NCBI GenBank assembly: GCA_036397035.1 | Contig: DASWJS010000027.1 | Span: 1-64,000, forward strand | DNA length: 64,000 nucleotides | Source of the DNA: DASWJS01 sp036397035 | GTDB taxonomy: Bacteria > Actinomycetota > AC-67 | Direction: 5' to 3' | Shown here: positions 9,199 through 17,238 of the stretch, one piece after another | Layout: each line of letters starts with the position of its first letter | Position numbering within the stretch: position 1 is the stretch's first letter | The notes under the pieces: model-generated | What the model was told of the DNA's origin: nothing | The model's database searches: none | What the model saw: the letters and a program-made list of their open reading frames with translations, nothing else | Made by a program: the position numbers and the translations under genes

Positions 9199-10598
9199 CA
9201 GACCCGGATTCCCGCTTCGCGCGCGAACGGCTCGGGTTCGAACAGCTCCGGGTCGAGCTTGATGCCGGCGTCCTCGAGCTTCTCCAGGAAGCCGGGACGG
9301 ATCCCGACGGCCTTGATGTGCCCGCGCGACCGGCCGGCCTCGTCGACGCCCATGCCGAAGTCATAGAGGTACAAGTCCTGGAGAGTGATCACGTCGCCCT
9401 CCATGCCGACGACCTCGGTCACGTGCGTGAAGCGCCGGGTCCCGTCCTTCAGGCGCGACTGGTGGACGATCAACTGGATGGCGCTCGCGATCTGCTCGCG
9501 AATCGCGCGCACCGGCAGGTCCATCCCGGCCATCAAGCACATCGTCTCCACGCGGGAGAGCACGTCGCGCGGCTGGTTGGCGTGGACGGTCGAGATGCTC
9601 CCGTCGTGGCCGGTGTTCATGGCCTGGAGCATGTCCAGCGCCTCGCCGCCACGGACCTCACCGACGACGATCCGGTCGGGCCGCATGCGCAACGCGTTGC
9701 GCACGAGGTCCCGGATCGTCACCTGCCCGCGCCCCTCGATGTTGGGCGGCCGCGACTCCAGGCGGAGCACGTGCGGCTGCAGCAGGCGCAGCTCGGCGGA
9801 GTCTTCGATGGTGATGATGCGCTCGTCCTCCGGGATGAAGGACGACAGCACGTTCAGCGTCGTCGTCTTGCCGGCGCCGGTTCCTCCCGAGACCAGGATG
9901 TTGATCCGGCCGCGCACGCACCCTTCGAGGAACCGCGCGACCTTGCTGGACAGCGTCCCGAAGGAGATCAAGTCCTCGGCCCGGTACGGGTCGCGGGCGA
10001 ACTTTCGAACCGTCAGGCACGCGCCGTCGATCGCGATCGGCGGAATGGCCGCGTTGACGCGCGAGCCGTCGGGCAGGCGCGCGTCCACGTAGGGCGAGGA
10101 CTCGTCCACGCGCCGGCCGACCTGCCCGACGATCTTGTCGATCGTGCGGCGCAGGTGCCCGTCGTCCAGGAAGCGAGCCGGCGTCCGGAGGATCTTGCCC
10201 TCGCGCTCGATGTAGACGACGTTGTAGCTGTTGACCATGATCTCGGTCACGGACTCGTCCTGAAGGTAGGGCTCCAGCGGTCCGTAGCCGAGGATGTCGT
10301 CGGTCGTCTCGGAGATCAGCCGCTGGCGGTCCGCCGCGGACAGCGGCGTCTCCTCCTCGGCGAGCACCTCGGTCAGCTTGGCCCGCACCCGCTGCTCGAG
10401 CTGGTCCGCGGTCATGTTCAGGTCGTAGAGCTTCGGTCCGAGCGCCTGGACCAGGCTCTGGTGGATCTTCCGCTTCAGCGGTTCGAGCGGGTCCTCGACG
10501 AAGGCGGGGGGCGCTTCGACCTTGGCTTCGTCGGCCGCCGGTTCGGCGGGCGCGGGCTCGGAGCCGCGCGCCTTCGAGAGACGTTCGTACAGACTCAT
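9198..10598 (-). CDS. tadA: TadA/CpaF secretion ATPase
   Basis: This 466-residue hexameric ATPase powers Flp pilus assembly. The GspE/VirB11-type core shows Walker A SGGTGAGKTTT near residue 234, an Asp box and Walker B region ('RMRPDRIVVGEVRGGEALDML'), and the His box GHDGSISTVHAN. The N-terminal 100 residues contain an acidic Pro/Ala segment and a three-helix domain typical of CpaF. It sits between tadZ (4-base overlap) and the vWA-TadB gene (one-base overlap). Confidence 0.95.
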   Translation of the reverse strand: MSLYERLSKARGSEPAPAEPAADEAKVEAPPAFVEDPLEPLKRKIHQSLVQALGPKLYDLNMTADQLEQRVRAKLTEVLAEEETPLSAADRQRLISETTDDILGYGPLEPYLQDESVTEIMVNSYNVVYIEREGKILRTPARFLDDGHLRRTIDKIVGQVGRRVDESSPYVDARLPDGSRVNAAIPPIAIDGACLTVRKFARDPYRAEDLISFGTLSSKVARFLEGCVRGRINILVSGGTGAGKTTTLNVLSSFIPEDERIITIEDSAELRLLQPHVLRLESRPPNIEGRGQVTIRDLVRNALRMRPDRIVVGEVRGGEALDMLQAMNTGHDGSISTVHANQPRDVLSRVETMCLMAGMDLPVRAIREQIASAIQLIVHQSRLKDGTRRFTHVTEVVGMEGDVITLQDLYLYDFGMGVDEAGRSRGHIKAVGIRPGFLEKLEDAGIKLDPELFEPEPFAREAGIRV

Positions 10599-11827
10599 GC
10601 CTCAGACCTCCCGGGCTTTGCTCTGCGTTTGAACAGTCCCCCCTTGGCCGCCTCCGTGACCCGTTGAGGCTCCCCGTCGGCGGCCACGCCGCTCTTGACG
10701 CCGGCGAACTCCATCATGCGCAGGATCGAGGCCACCACGGGCGACTTCGGGTTGTCAATGATCAGCGGGCTGCCGCGGTTGATGCTGACCGACACGTCCC
10801 GGCTCGACGGGACGGAGACGTCGACGTTCGTGCCGAGCGTCTTCTCGACCGCCTGCACGGTCAGGCCCACGCGCGAATCGGCTCGGTTCAGGACGAGCCG
10901 GATGCGGTCGCGCCCGAAACCGAGCAGTTGGAGCGTCTGCAGCGACAGCTTCATGTTCTTGATGCTCGGCACGTCCATGCTGGTCATCAGGATGCACTCG
11001 TCGCTGACGTCCAGCGCCGCCAGGACGTGGTCGGTGAACGAGGGTGGGCAGTCGATCACCACGTACCGGAAGACGTTTCGCGCCAGCCCGACGATGCGCG
11101 TGACCGCGTCGGCGGAGATCGTCTCCTCGATCCCCGGCTCAAGCGGAGCCGCGAGGAGCATCACGTTGGAGCGGTGCGGGGTCATGTAGCCCTGCAACGC
11201 CTCCTCGTCGAGCCGGTCCAGGTTCTGCGCGGCGTCGAAGATGGTGCGCGCCGGGAAGAGCTGGAGCATGATCGCCAGGTCCCCGAACTGCAGGTCGAGG
11301 TCGATCATCGCGACCTTCTCGCCCGTCTTCTGCGCGAGCGCGACGGCCAGGTTGGATGCGACGAAGCTCTTGCCGCACCCGCCCTTGCTGCTGAAGACCG
11401 TGATGACCTTGCTGTCCGACTTCTCCGGCGGCTTGGACCTGATCGTCTCGGCGGCGCCCCGGATTTGGGTCGTGAGCGCCTCCGCGCGGCCGATGGCTTC
11501 CAAAAGCTGCGCGCCGGTGAAGGTCGCCGGGAGCACGTCGCGAATGCCGCTGCGCAGGGCCTGCTGCAACACCTCCGCCGTCACGGCCGAGGCGATCAGC
11601 AGGACGCTGATGTCCTGCGTCGTCGCCTGGATCTGTCGCGCGATCCGGAAGGCGTCCTCCAGCCCGAAGTTGGGGCCGAGGAGCACGACGTCGATCCGGC
11701 CCGCCTTGTCCTGGAGCACCTTCTCCAGCTCGGGTCCGCCGTCGACCACCAGCAGTTCGCTTCGCCTGCCGATGTGCTCGGCGACGCGCGTCTGGAAACG
11801 CGGGTCCGAATCGGCCAGAACTATCAT
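10595..11827 (-). CDS. tadZ: TadZ/CpaE-type pilus localisation ATPase
   Basis: Residues 1-120 of this 410-residue protein form an atypical receiver domain ('MIVLADSDPRFQTRVAEHI'). Residues 135-390 are a MinD/ParA-like ATPase with a deviant Walker A, SSKGGCGKSF, near residue 143, and a Walker A-prime DLDLQFGD. In characterised systems TadZ or CpaE binds the pole and recruits TadA. The gene overlaps tadA by four bases and starts 22 bases after the cpaB stop. Confidence 0.9.
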   Translation of the reverse strand: MIVLADSDPRFQTRVAEHIGRRSELLVVDGGPELEKVLQDKAGRIDVVLLGPNFGLEDAFRIARQIQATTQDISVLLIASAVTAEVLQQALRSGIRDVLPATFTGAQLLEAIGRAEALTTQIRGAAETIRSKPPEKSDSKVITVFSSKGGCGKSFVASNLAVALAQKTGEKVAMIDLDLQFGDLAIMLQLFPARTIFDAAQNLDRLDEEALQGYMTPHRSNVMLLAAPLEPGIEETISADAVTRIVGLARNVFRYVVIDCPPSFTDHVLAALDVSDECILMTSMDVPSIKNMKLSLQTLQLLGFGRDRIRLVLNRADSRVGLTVQAVEKTLGTNVDVSVPSSRDVSVSINRGSPLIIDNPKSPVVASILRMMEFAGVKSGVAADGEPQRVTEAAKGGLFKRRAKPGRSEA

Positions 11828-11849
11828 CTGCGCACGTACCCTATCTCCC

Positions 11850-12590
11850 CTAGAAGACGTTCCGCGAGGTTCTGCCCGGCGTGCTCGAGCGGCCGCCGCC
11901 CTCGGGAAGCAGCGTCAGGTAGAGCTGCCCGCTGAAGATGCCGAACGCGAGCCGCTCGGCGTCGCGGGGCGTCACCGCGAGCGTCAGCTCGACCTTGTCG
12001 GTGGGCTGGACGGTGCCGGGTCCCTGCTCGCCGAATGCGCGGTGCCCGCGGAAGATCACCTCGACGTCTTGGACCAAGAACTGCACCCGCGTCTCCTGCG
12101 CAGCCCCGGGACCTCCCGCCACCGTCAACTGCGCGAGCACGGAGACGTGGTCGCCGACGTTGGGCAAGTTGGCGACGCCGGCGGGGATGTCGACTTCGAC
12201 GGTCATCGCATGCCGCCCTTGCGGCACGCTCAACGTCGTTCCGGCCGTGCCGCGCTCGACGAAGAACGAGATCGTGAGCGGCGTGTTGGCCGGGATGTTC
12301 ACCGCGGCGATGCGGCCGGAAATCTGCTCGAGCGAGGTGACGTACCCCTCCGGGAGCGCGCCCTGCGCGATGTCGGCCAGCTCGAACAGCCCGCGGCCTT
12401 CGGCGTCGGCCACCGAAGTGTTCGCGGGGATGAACTCCTTCGTTCGGTAGGCCTGGACGGTGACGAAGTCCTCCGCCGCGCGCTCGTCGGCGTTCTGCAC
12501 GTAGGTATAGATCGCGATCGCGGCGACGGCCGCGAGGATGATCGAGACGATGAGCGCGATGGTTCGTTTGCTCATGGAGATTGCAGCCAC
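11850..12590 (-). CDS. cpaB: CpaB/RcpC-like pilus assembly protein (SAF domain)
   Basis: This 246-residue protein has an N-terminal membrane anchor (residues 8-27) and a SAF-like domain beginning 'VTVQAYRTKEFIPANTSV', followed by the CpaB core ('VPQGRHAMTVEVDIPAGVANLPNVGDHVSVLAQL'-like segment, residues about 125-160). The start is taken as GTG 12590 because GGGGAGG stands 7 bases before it. The ATG five codons later has no ribosome site. In diderms CpaB assists the secretin. Here no secretin is encoded, so it probably works at the wall. Confidence 0.88.
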   Translation of the reverse strand: MAAISMSKRTIALIVSIILAAVAAIAIYTYVQNADERAAEDFVTVQAYRTKEFIPANTSVADAEGRGLFELADIAQGALPEGYVTSLEQISGRIAAVNIPANTPLTISFFVERGTAGTTLSVPQGRHAMTVEVDIPAGVANLPNVGDHVSVLAQLTVAGGPGAAQETRVQFLVQDVEVIFRGHRAFGEQGPGTVQPTDKVELTLAVTPRDAERLAFGIFSGQLYLTLLPEGGGRSSTPGRTSRNVF

Positions 12591-12715
12591 TGCGTTTCCT
12601 CCCCACTCTCATTCGAGACGTCCGGGACGGTTCCCGGTGACGCGCGTCGTGGTGCGTTCACGAGCGGGCCTAGGGTACCCGTCGAGGGTCGAGATATTCC
12701 ACAACCAGGGTTTCC
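12591..12715 (-). other. Gap between tadE and cpaB
   Basis: This is the largest gap inside the Tad operon (125 bases). It holds the cpaB ribosome site and a small GGGAAACCC inverted repeat near its 5' end. An internal promoter or processing site is possible but no convincing -35/-10 pair was identified. Confidence 0.3.
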
Positions 12716-13270
12716 CTACGAGATCTTGCCCTCGTAGCGAGCATCGGCCTGGCTTTCCAGGGTTAGGTTCAGGAAGAAGAGCACGGCGTTGATCGACCCG
12801 GGGCGCTCGACGCTGACCTGGACCCGGGCCTGCCCGTCGGCGCCTCCGTCGTCGAAGCAGCGCCCGGCCCCGCCCCCGGTCTCATATCGGTAGGGGCTGC
12901 CGGTGATCGACACGACAGCGCCGGGGTCGCCGCTGACGAGCGCGACGCAGATGCTGTGGCCGGTCTTGGACTCGTCGATGTCGCCGGCCGCGTTGTCGAC
13001 CAGCCGGTCCTTGATGCTCGCCGCCCAGGACGGTCCCGGCGTTCCGGGGAACTGGTCGACCGGCAGCGTCGCGCCGTAGCGCGCGGCCTCGCGGGCCGCG
13101 TGCGTCAGGTTGTTCTTCGTGTTGTAGGCGAGCCCGCCGGTCAGCATGCCGAACGTGATCATCAGGAACACCGGCAGGATGATGGCGAACTCCACGGCGG
13201 ACGCGCCGCGCTCGCTCCGCGTCCGCGACGACACGCGGAACAGAAGCGCCTCGCTTCGGATCGGCTTCAT
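12716..13270 (-). CDS. tadE: TadE-like minor pilin
   Basis: The 184-residue protein starts at ATG 13270, which overlaps the preceding stop in an ATGA. It has the TadE signature: a basic leader with RSERGASAVEFAIILPVFL (prepilin-like Glu five residues into the hydrophobic stretch), a single membrane helix, then 'NLTHAAREAARYGA'. The C-terminal part contains three Cys and probably folds outside the membrane. A prepilin peptidase should cleave before the hydrophobic segment, but none is encoded nearby. The much longer in-frame ORF upstream is antisense-like noise across the tadG-like gene's alternative frame. Confidence 0.88.
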   Translation of the reverse strand: MKPIRSEALLFRVSSRTRSERGASAVEFAIILPVFLMITFGMLTGGLAYNTKNNLTHAAREAARYGATLPVDQFPGTPGPSWAASIKDRLVDNAAGDIDESKTGHSICVALVSGDPGAVVSITGSPYRYETGGGAGRCFDDGGADGQARVQVSVERPGSINAVLFFLNLTLESQADARYEGKIS

Positions 13271-15222
13271 CTGATCAGCTCCCACCCTTGTTGCGGGATC
13301 AACAGCGTGAAGTCGGGATCGGGTTCCATCCGCAGTGTCGCCTGACCCGAGATGTTCATTCGGAAGGTGAGGAACTGCGCCCGGTTGAGGAACTGGTCGG
13401 CTTGGCCGTCGTAGTTGAACAGCGCGTAGGGCGTGAAGAAGACCCCCTCGACGGTCAGCGTCCCACTCGCCTTCAGGTTGTGCTGGAGGTTCGACTCCCC
13501 CGACCACAGGGCTAGTTTGTCGAACGGGTGGCCGGCGTCGCCCGGCGCCGGCGAGTCGGCCTGGTGTGGCGCCGTCCAGTTGAGGTTCCCCTGGCCCTGC
13601 AAGTTGACGGTCCCGCCGTCGTCGAGGATCACGGCGGTGTGGTTGATCTGCAGCAGCACCGATGCGGCGTTGGCGGTGTCGATCACGCCGTCGTTTCGCA
13701 GGACCATCCATGCGGCCTTCTCGCTGGACTCCAGCGCGCACGCGATCGTCAGCTCGTTCGGCCGCCGGCACCCCGCCGAGATGTCGGTGACGGAGTTGCT
13801 CTGGTTGATCCGCAGGGTGCCGCCCTGCACGCCCACGTTCCCCCGGAACACGAGGTTCCCGCCCGCGAACGTGAAGTGCTCGCCGGCGCCGAAGTTGATC
13901 GAGAACCCGTTCGGGCCCCCGCAGTCGACGTACCAGCCCGCGGCGGGCAGGTTGAGCGAGGCGTCGGTGATGAGCCTCGGGTCCGGCACTGTCGTGTTGG
14001 CCGGTTGGTTGGTGCAGGCGTTGCCTCCGAACCCCTGCGCGGCGTACCAGGCGTTGTAGCTCGCGAACCCGCCGCCGACCCCGAACGGCATCGAGTTGCC
14101 GGTCATGCCGACCATGGCCTTCAGGTCGTCGATGTAGTTGGGCACTCCGGTCTCGCAGTCCCTGACGGGAATCGCAGGATCCGAGTACGGCTTGTAGCCG
14201 GGGTAGTTCGTCTGGCAGTTCCATTCGTGGTCCACCGGCGCGCGGGTGGCGCGGTTCGTCGCCCGCGTCGGCGTCGGATCCAGCCTGCCGGCCGACTCGT
14301 CGGCCGGGTCGCAGGCATGGTTGGTCAGGCCGTTCACGCACCCGACCTGACCCGCCGCCATCGCGAACATGCTGATGATGCCGTTCCCGTCGCACGAGCT
14401 GGGATTCAGCAGGTCGAACGCGTTCGAGCACGCCCAGATCCTCGCGCTGGCGTTGTCGTTGGCGTTCACGGTGAAGTGGTTGTTGTTCGTGCACTGGTTG
14501 GGGTTGCCCGGCTTCGTCCCGGAGGAGTCCACCGCGATGCGACCGGGGTTGTCCGCGTCGTGGGCGAAGACGATCGCGGCCGCCTGGCCGCTCGTGACCA
14601 GCACTTCGCACCCGTAGGGGTCGAGCAGCAGCAACGCCACGGCGTCGCTCTCCTGCGTGCCCTCGAACCCGCGCACGACGGCGTCCGCAGGCGCGGTGAG
14701 CCCGGACGACCCGACGACGCCGCCGAAGAGCGCGTCCCGGTGCGTCAGCACGCGAATGCCGAATCGCTCGCACCGTTCCCCGTCGTTGCTCGACGTCCGG
14801 CCCTCCAGCAGCACGTCGCCGTCGTCGACCGGATAGGTGAAGGTGATCTCGAAGGGCTCCTCGCCGAGCGCCTGGTAGGCGCGGGACGGCGTCGCGGCGT
14901 CGCACCCGATCACGAACGCGGCGGGAACCCCGCTGTCGCACGGGCTGGTCGCGCCGGCCGGGAGGTCGGAAAGGTTGGCTTCCAGGTAGGTCCATGCGGC
15001 CTCGCACGCCGCGAGCGGGTCTCCGGGCAGGTGCGCGCCGGCCGCGAACGCGGCGAAATCGGCGATGGTCTGGTTGCCGCGCACCGAGGTGCGCGCGTCG
15101 CTGAGGTCGATCGCCAGCGCGACGACGGACATCAGCGCCAGGATCATGACGGCGAACAGGACCGCGTAGCTTCCCCGTTCCGCCCTCGGGCCACGCATGA
15201 AGGCGCGCCGATGCTCTCTCAT
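13267..15222 (-). CDS. TadG-like pilus-associated protein with large extracellular region
   Basis: A start at ATG 15222 is chosen because AGAGGAG precedes it; this gives 651 residues. The N-terminus (RAERGSYAVLFAVMILALMSVVALAIDLSD) is a Tad/Flp pilus TadG-type anchor. The extracellular part has many Cys (about 20) and Asn/Gly-rich loops, and later a right-handed beta-helix-like stretch ('FAGGNLVFRGNVGVQGGTLRINQSNSV'). No vWA domain was recognised in it. This fits with the vWA module being on the TadB fusion instead. It may be a pilus tip or wall-associated component. Confidence 0.8.
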   Translation of the reverse strand: MREHRRAFMRGPRAERGSYAVLFAVMILALMSVVALAIDLSDARTSVRGNQTIADFAAFAAGAHLPGDPLAACEAAWTYLEANLSDLPAGATSPCDSGVPAAFVIGCDAATPSRAYQALGEEPFEITFTYPVDDGDVLLEGRTSSNDGERCERFGIRVLTHRDALFGGVVGSSGLTAPADAVVRGFEGTQESDAVALLLLDPYGCEVLVTSGQAAAIVFAHDADNPGRIAVDSSGTKPGNPNQCTNNNHFTVNANDNASARIWACSNAFDLLNPSSCDGNGIISMFAMAAGQVGCVNGLTNHACDPADESAGRLDPTPTRATNRATRAPVDHEWNCQTNYPGYKPYSDPAIPVRDCETGVPNYIDDLKAMVGMTGNSMPFGVGGGFASYNAWYAAQGFGGNACTNQPANTTVPDPRLITDASLNLPAAGWYVDCGGPNGFSINFGAGEHFTFAGGNLVFRGNVGVQGGTLRINQSNSVTDISAGCRRPNELTIACALESSEKAAWMVLRNDGVIDTANAASVLLQINHTAVILDDGGTVNLQGQGNLNWTAPHQADSPAPGDAGHPFDKLALWSGESNLQHNLKASGTLTVEGVFFTPYALFNYDGQADQFLNRAQFLTFRMNISGQATLRMEPDPDFTLLIPQQGWELIR

Positions 15223-15316
15223 CGCTCTCCTCTGAATCCCGTCCCCACGGCAGCCCCACATCGTAGCGGGCGCTCACCGGCGTGGGAACCCTCCCGACGG
15301 ACTGGTTCCGGCCGGT

Positions 15317-15535
15317 TTAGCAGGTCGTTCCGACCGGAGCGTTGTCGAGCGCCTCCCCGGTGCACTGGAAGGTCGAACTGACTTCGCGTCCCAGGAACAC
15401 GACTGCCAGGATGATCACGACGGCGATCAGAGCAACCATGATGCCGTACTCGACGGCGGTTGCGCCGCGCTCGCTCCGCAGGTGGAGACGAGCGGTGAGC
15501 ACAGAGCTGAGATGCGCCAACACGGCGAGGTTCAT
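15317..15535 (-). CDS. flp: Flp-family type IVb pilin, copy 1
   Basis: This 72-residue pilin starts at ATG 15535 after a strong GGAGGG. The prepilin motif is RSERGATAVEYGIMVALIAVVIILAVVFLG, with the conserved Glu five residues into the hydrophobic stretch. The C-terminus has two Cys (FQC and TTC) that could form a disulfide loop. The core is nearly identical at DNA level to that of the upstream pilin; the leader and last residues differ. Confidence 0.93.
   Translation of the reverse strand: MNLAVLAHLSSVLTARLHLRSERGATAVEYGIMVALIAVVIILAVVFLGREVSSTFQCTGEALDNAPVGTTC
15360..15476. repeat. 117-bp near-identical repeat, copy A (pilin core)
   Basis: This direct repeat is shared with 15663-15779, with only three differences seen by eye, and covers the pilin hydrophobic core and first Cys. 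The flanking parts of the two genes are much less alike, which suggests gene conversion or strong selection on the core. Confidence 0.9.
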
Positions 15536-15581
15536 CGATCCCTCCTCTGGGGCGGGGAGCTGGACCCGTCCCGGGAAATGC

Positions 15582-15608
15582 ACCGGGCGGGCTCGACGCC
15601 CGCCCGGT
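15582..15608 (-). terminator. Strong hairpin between the two pilin genes
   Basis: A perfect 11-bp GC-rich stem (ACCGGGCGGGC with GCCCGCCCGGT) and a 5-base TCGAC loop lie 15 bases after the first pilin stop. No T-run follows. It probably stabilises the pilin mRNA 3' end or partly terminates, which would let the first pilin be made in excess of downstream assembly proteins. Confidence 0.6.
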
Positions 15609-15622
15609 CGACTACTGATCCA

Positions 15623-15886
15623 TCAACAGGTCGTGACGCCCTGGTCGTCGATTGCTTCGCCCGTGCACTGGAACGTCGAGCTGACTTCGCGTCCCAGGAA
15701 CACGACTGCCAGGATGATCACGACTGCGATCAGAGCAACCATGATGCCGTACTCGACGGCGGTTGCGCCGCGCTCGCTCTTGATGGCAAGGCGGGCCGTT
15801 ACCAGGCTCGCCCACAGCCGGAGCGTGCTCACGATGTTCACGATCTCGGTCACCTCCTCGTTCGATGGCGTGTTCGGCGCCGCCAT
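15623..15886 (-). CDS. flp: Flp-family type IVb pilin, copy 2 (first gene of operon)
   Basis: The start at ATG 15886 is preceded by GGAGG seven bases upstream, giving 87 residues. A longer N-terminal region (MAAPNTPSNEEVTEIVNIV...) precedes the prepilin motif KSERGATAVEYGIMVALIA. The Cys pair (FQC and TTC) is conserved. As the promoter-proximal gene followed by a strong hairpin, it is probably the major pilin. Confidence 0.93.
   Translation of the reverse strand: MAAPNTPSNEEVTEIVNIVSTLRLWASLVTARLAIKSERGATAVEYGIMVALIAVVIILAVVFLGREVSSTFQCTGEAIDDQGVTTC
15663..15779. repeat. 117-bp near-identical repeat, copy B (pilin core)
   Basis: This is the partner of 15360-15476, in the same orientation, with both copies in frame within pilin genes. 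See that entry for the comparison. Confidence 0.9.
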
Positions 15887-15994
15887 CGTCACGCCTCCGA
15901 GCGATGCTATCCACGCCACCCCGCTCTCTGTTGGAGCCGGGAGACCGCACCGCCTGTCTCCTCTCCTAGCCAACCGTTGCCGGTTGCGATTCGT

Positions 15995-16022
15995 TTATCG
16001 GCGGACAGCATCGTAACCGTTA
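15995..16022 (-). promoter_or_regulatory. WhiG/FliA-type sigma promoter for the Tad operon
   Basis: On the minus strand TAAC (16019-16022), a 16-base spacer and GCCGATAA (15995-16002) match the TAAA-N15/16-GCCGATAA consensus known for Streptomyces WhiG. The -10 octamer is exact. It lies about 110 bases before the first pilin start. The whole 323-base gap 15887-16209 also holds a palindrome GGACTTGAGTCC at 16086-16097 and the divergent start of the DnaB-like gene. Confidence 0.65.
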
Positions 16023-16085
16023 GCCCACTCAGCGTGAATGAGGCGGGTGTTCAAGCTTTCAGGAACGGCGTCATGTCTAGTTCTG

Positions 16086-16097
16086 GGACTTGAGTCC
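16086..16097. promoter_or_regulatory. Palindrome GGACTTGAGTCC in the divergent control region
   Basis: A 12-base inverted repeat (GGACT-TG-AGTCC) lies between the Tad operon and the DnaB-like ATPase gene. It may be an operator for either; no known regulator was recognised. Confidence 0.35.
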
Positions 16098-16209
16098 TAA
16101 AGGTGTCCGGGATGTCCCGACTGCTCCCGCAAACATGAAGGGAGGCGGCGGGATGTGCTATCAGTGAGTGCCCTGCAACGAACCGCTTTCGCGTAAGGAG
16201 CCCTTCCTC

Positions 16210-17238
16210 ATGGCCGAACCGTCGACGGGACCCGTTCGCAACCGGGTCCAGATGAGGACCGTTCAAACGGTCCTCGATCAGCTCGACAAGGAGATCAAAG
16301 AAGGCGCGGCACAGGACCTCGTGCCCGTCCCGACGCACTTCCAGGCGCTCGACTCCGTGCTCGGGGGCGGCGTGCGCGCGGGCGACCTGTTGCTGATCGG
16401 CGGCATGCCCGGCGTCGGCAAGACCATCGTGACGCTGCAGTGGGCCCGGAACATGGCGCTGAGCGGATACCAGTCGCTCTACGTCTGCTACGAGCACGAG
16501 GAGTCCTCGCTCCTGGGGCGCCTGCTGGCGCTGGAGCTGGGCGATCTGCCGCACGCGACCGACGACTCCGAGATGGAGAAGCTCCGGATCGGGATCCAGG
16601 AAGTCGCGATGGGCGGCGGGCGCGGGCTTCGCGACGTGCTCGGCAGCGAGGAGACCATCAAGCTGGCCTACGATCACGTGGAGTCCTATTCCGACCGGCT
16701 CTGGCTGATGAAGGCCTCCGGCGCGACGACCGGCGTCGGCGAGATGGAAGACTTGGTCAAGAAGCATTTGAAGACGGGACCGGTGGTGCTGTTCGTCGAC
16801 TACCTGCAGAAGGTGTCGGTCCGGCCCGAGCCGCCCGACGAGGCGGAGAAGGTGACGCGCATCACCGAGGCGCTGAAGGACTTGGCGCTCACGTACAAGA
16901 TCCCCATCGTCGCCGTGGTCGCCGCCGACCGCGAAGGGCTGAAGTCGCGCCGGCTCCGTCTGCACCACCTTCGCGGCTCGTCGGCGCTGGCCTACGAGGC
17001 GGACATCGCGTTGATCCTGAACGACAAGTTCAACTGCGTCTCGAAGGTGCACCTGGCCTACGACCCGGTGAAGGCCTCGACCTACCACGACTACACGATC
17101 TTCACCCTCGAGAAGAACCGCGGCGGCCCGAACCTGATCGACCTGCAGTTCAAGAAGGACTTCCTCTACTACCGCTTCAACCCGATCGGCGGCGTCGTTT
17201 CCGAGCAGCTCATCGACGAGCGCATCCACACCGAGTAA
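16210..17238 (+). CDS. DnaB C-terminal-like RecA-fold ATPase without the N-terminal helicase domain
   Basis: This 342-residue protein starts at ATG 16210 after AAGGAG. It has Walker A GGMPGVGKT near residue 65, Walker B-like 'VVLFVDYLQKV', and the DnaB hallmark LEKNRGGP near the C-terminus that supplies an arginine finger. The first 35 residues are a short helical lead rather than the DnaB N-terminal domain, so it is not the replicative helicase. It is divergent from the Tad operon. Its role is unknown; recombination, plasmid-like or KaiC-like signalling functions are possible. Confidence 0.75.
   Translation: MAEPSTGPVRNRVQMRTVQTVLDQLDKEIKEGAAQDLVPVPTHFQALDSVLGGGVRAGDLLLIGGMPGVGKTIVTLQWARNMALSGYQSLYVCYEHEESSLLGRLLALELGDLPHATDDSEMEKLRIGIQEVAMGGGRGLRDVLGSEETIKLAYDHVESYSDRLWLMKASGATTGVGEMEDLVKKHLKTGPVVLFVDYLQKVSVRPEPPDEAEKVTRITEALKDLALTYKIPIVAVVAADREGLKSRRLRLHHLRGSSALAYEADIALILNDKFNCVSKVHLAYDPVKASTYHDYTIFTLEKNRGGPNLIDLQFKKDFLYYRFNPIGGVVSEQLIDERIHTE

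Noticed and set aside
13271..15277. Long upstream extension of the tadE frame
   Set aside because: Its translation is Arg/Gly-rich noise opposite or out of frame to the tadG-like gene; the TadE signature begins at ATG 13270.
16096..16126. Second WhiG-like promoter on the plus strand (TAAA-N15-CCCGACTG)
   Set aside because: Only four of eight -10 positions match, so it is not supported.
16051..17229. 392-residue minus-strand ORF across the DnaB-like ATPase gene
   Set aside because: It is antisense to a gene with clear Walker motifs and lacks any domain.
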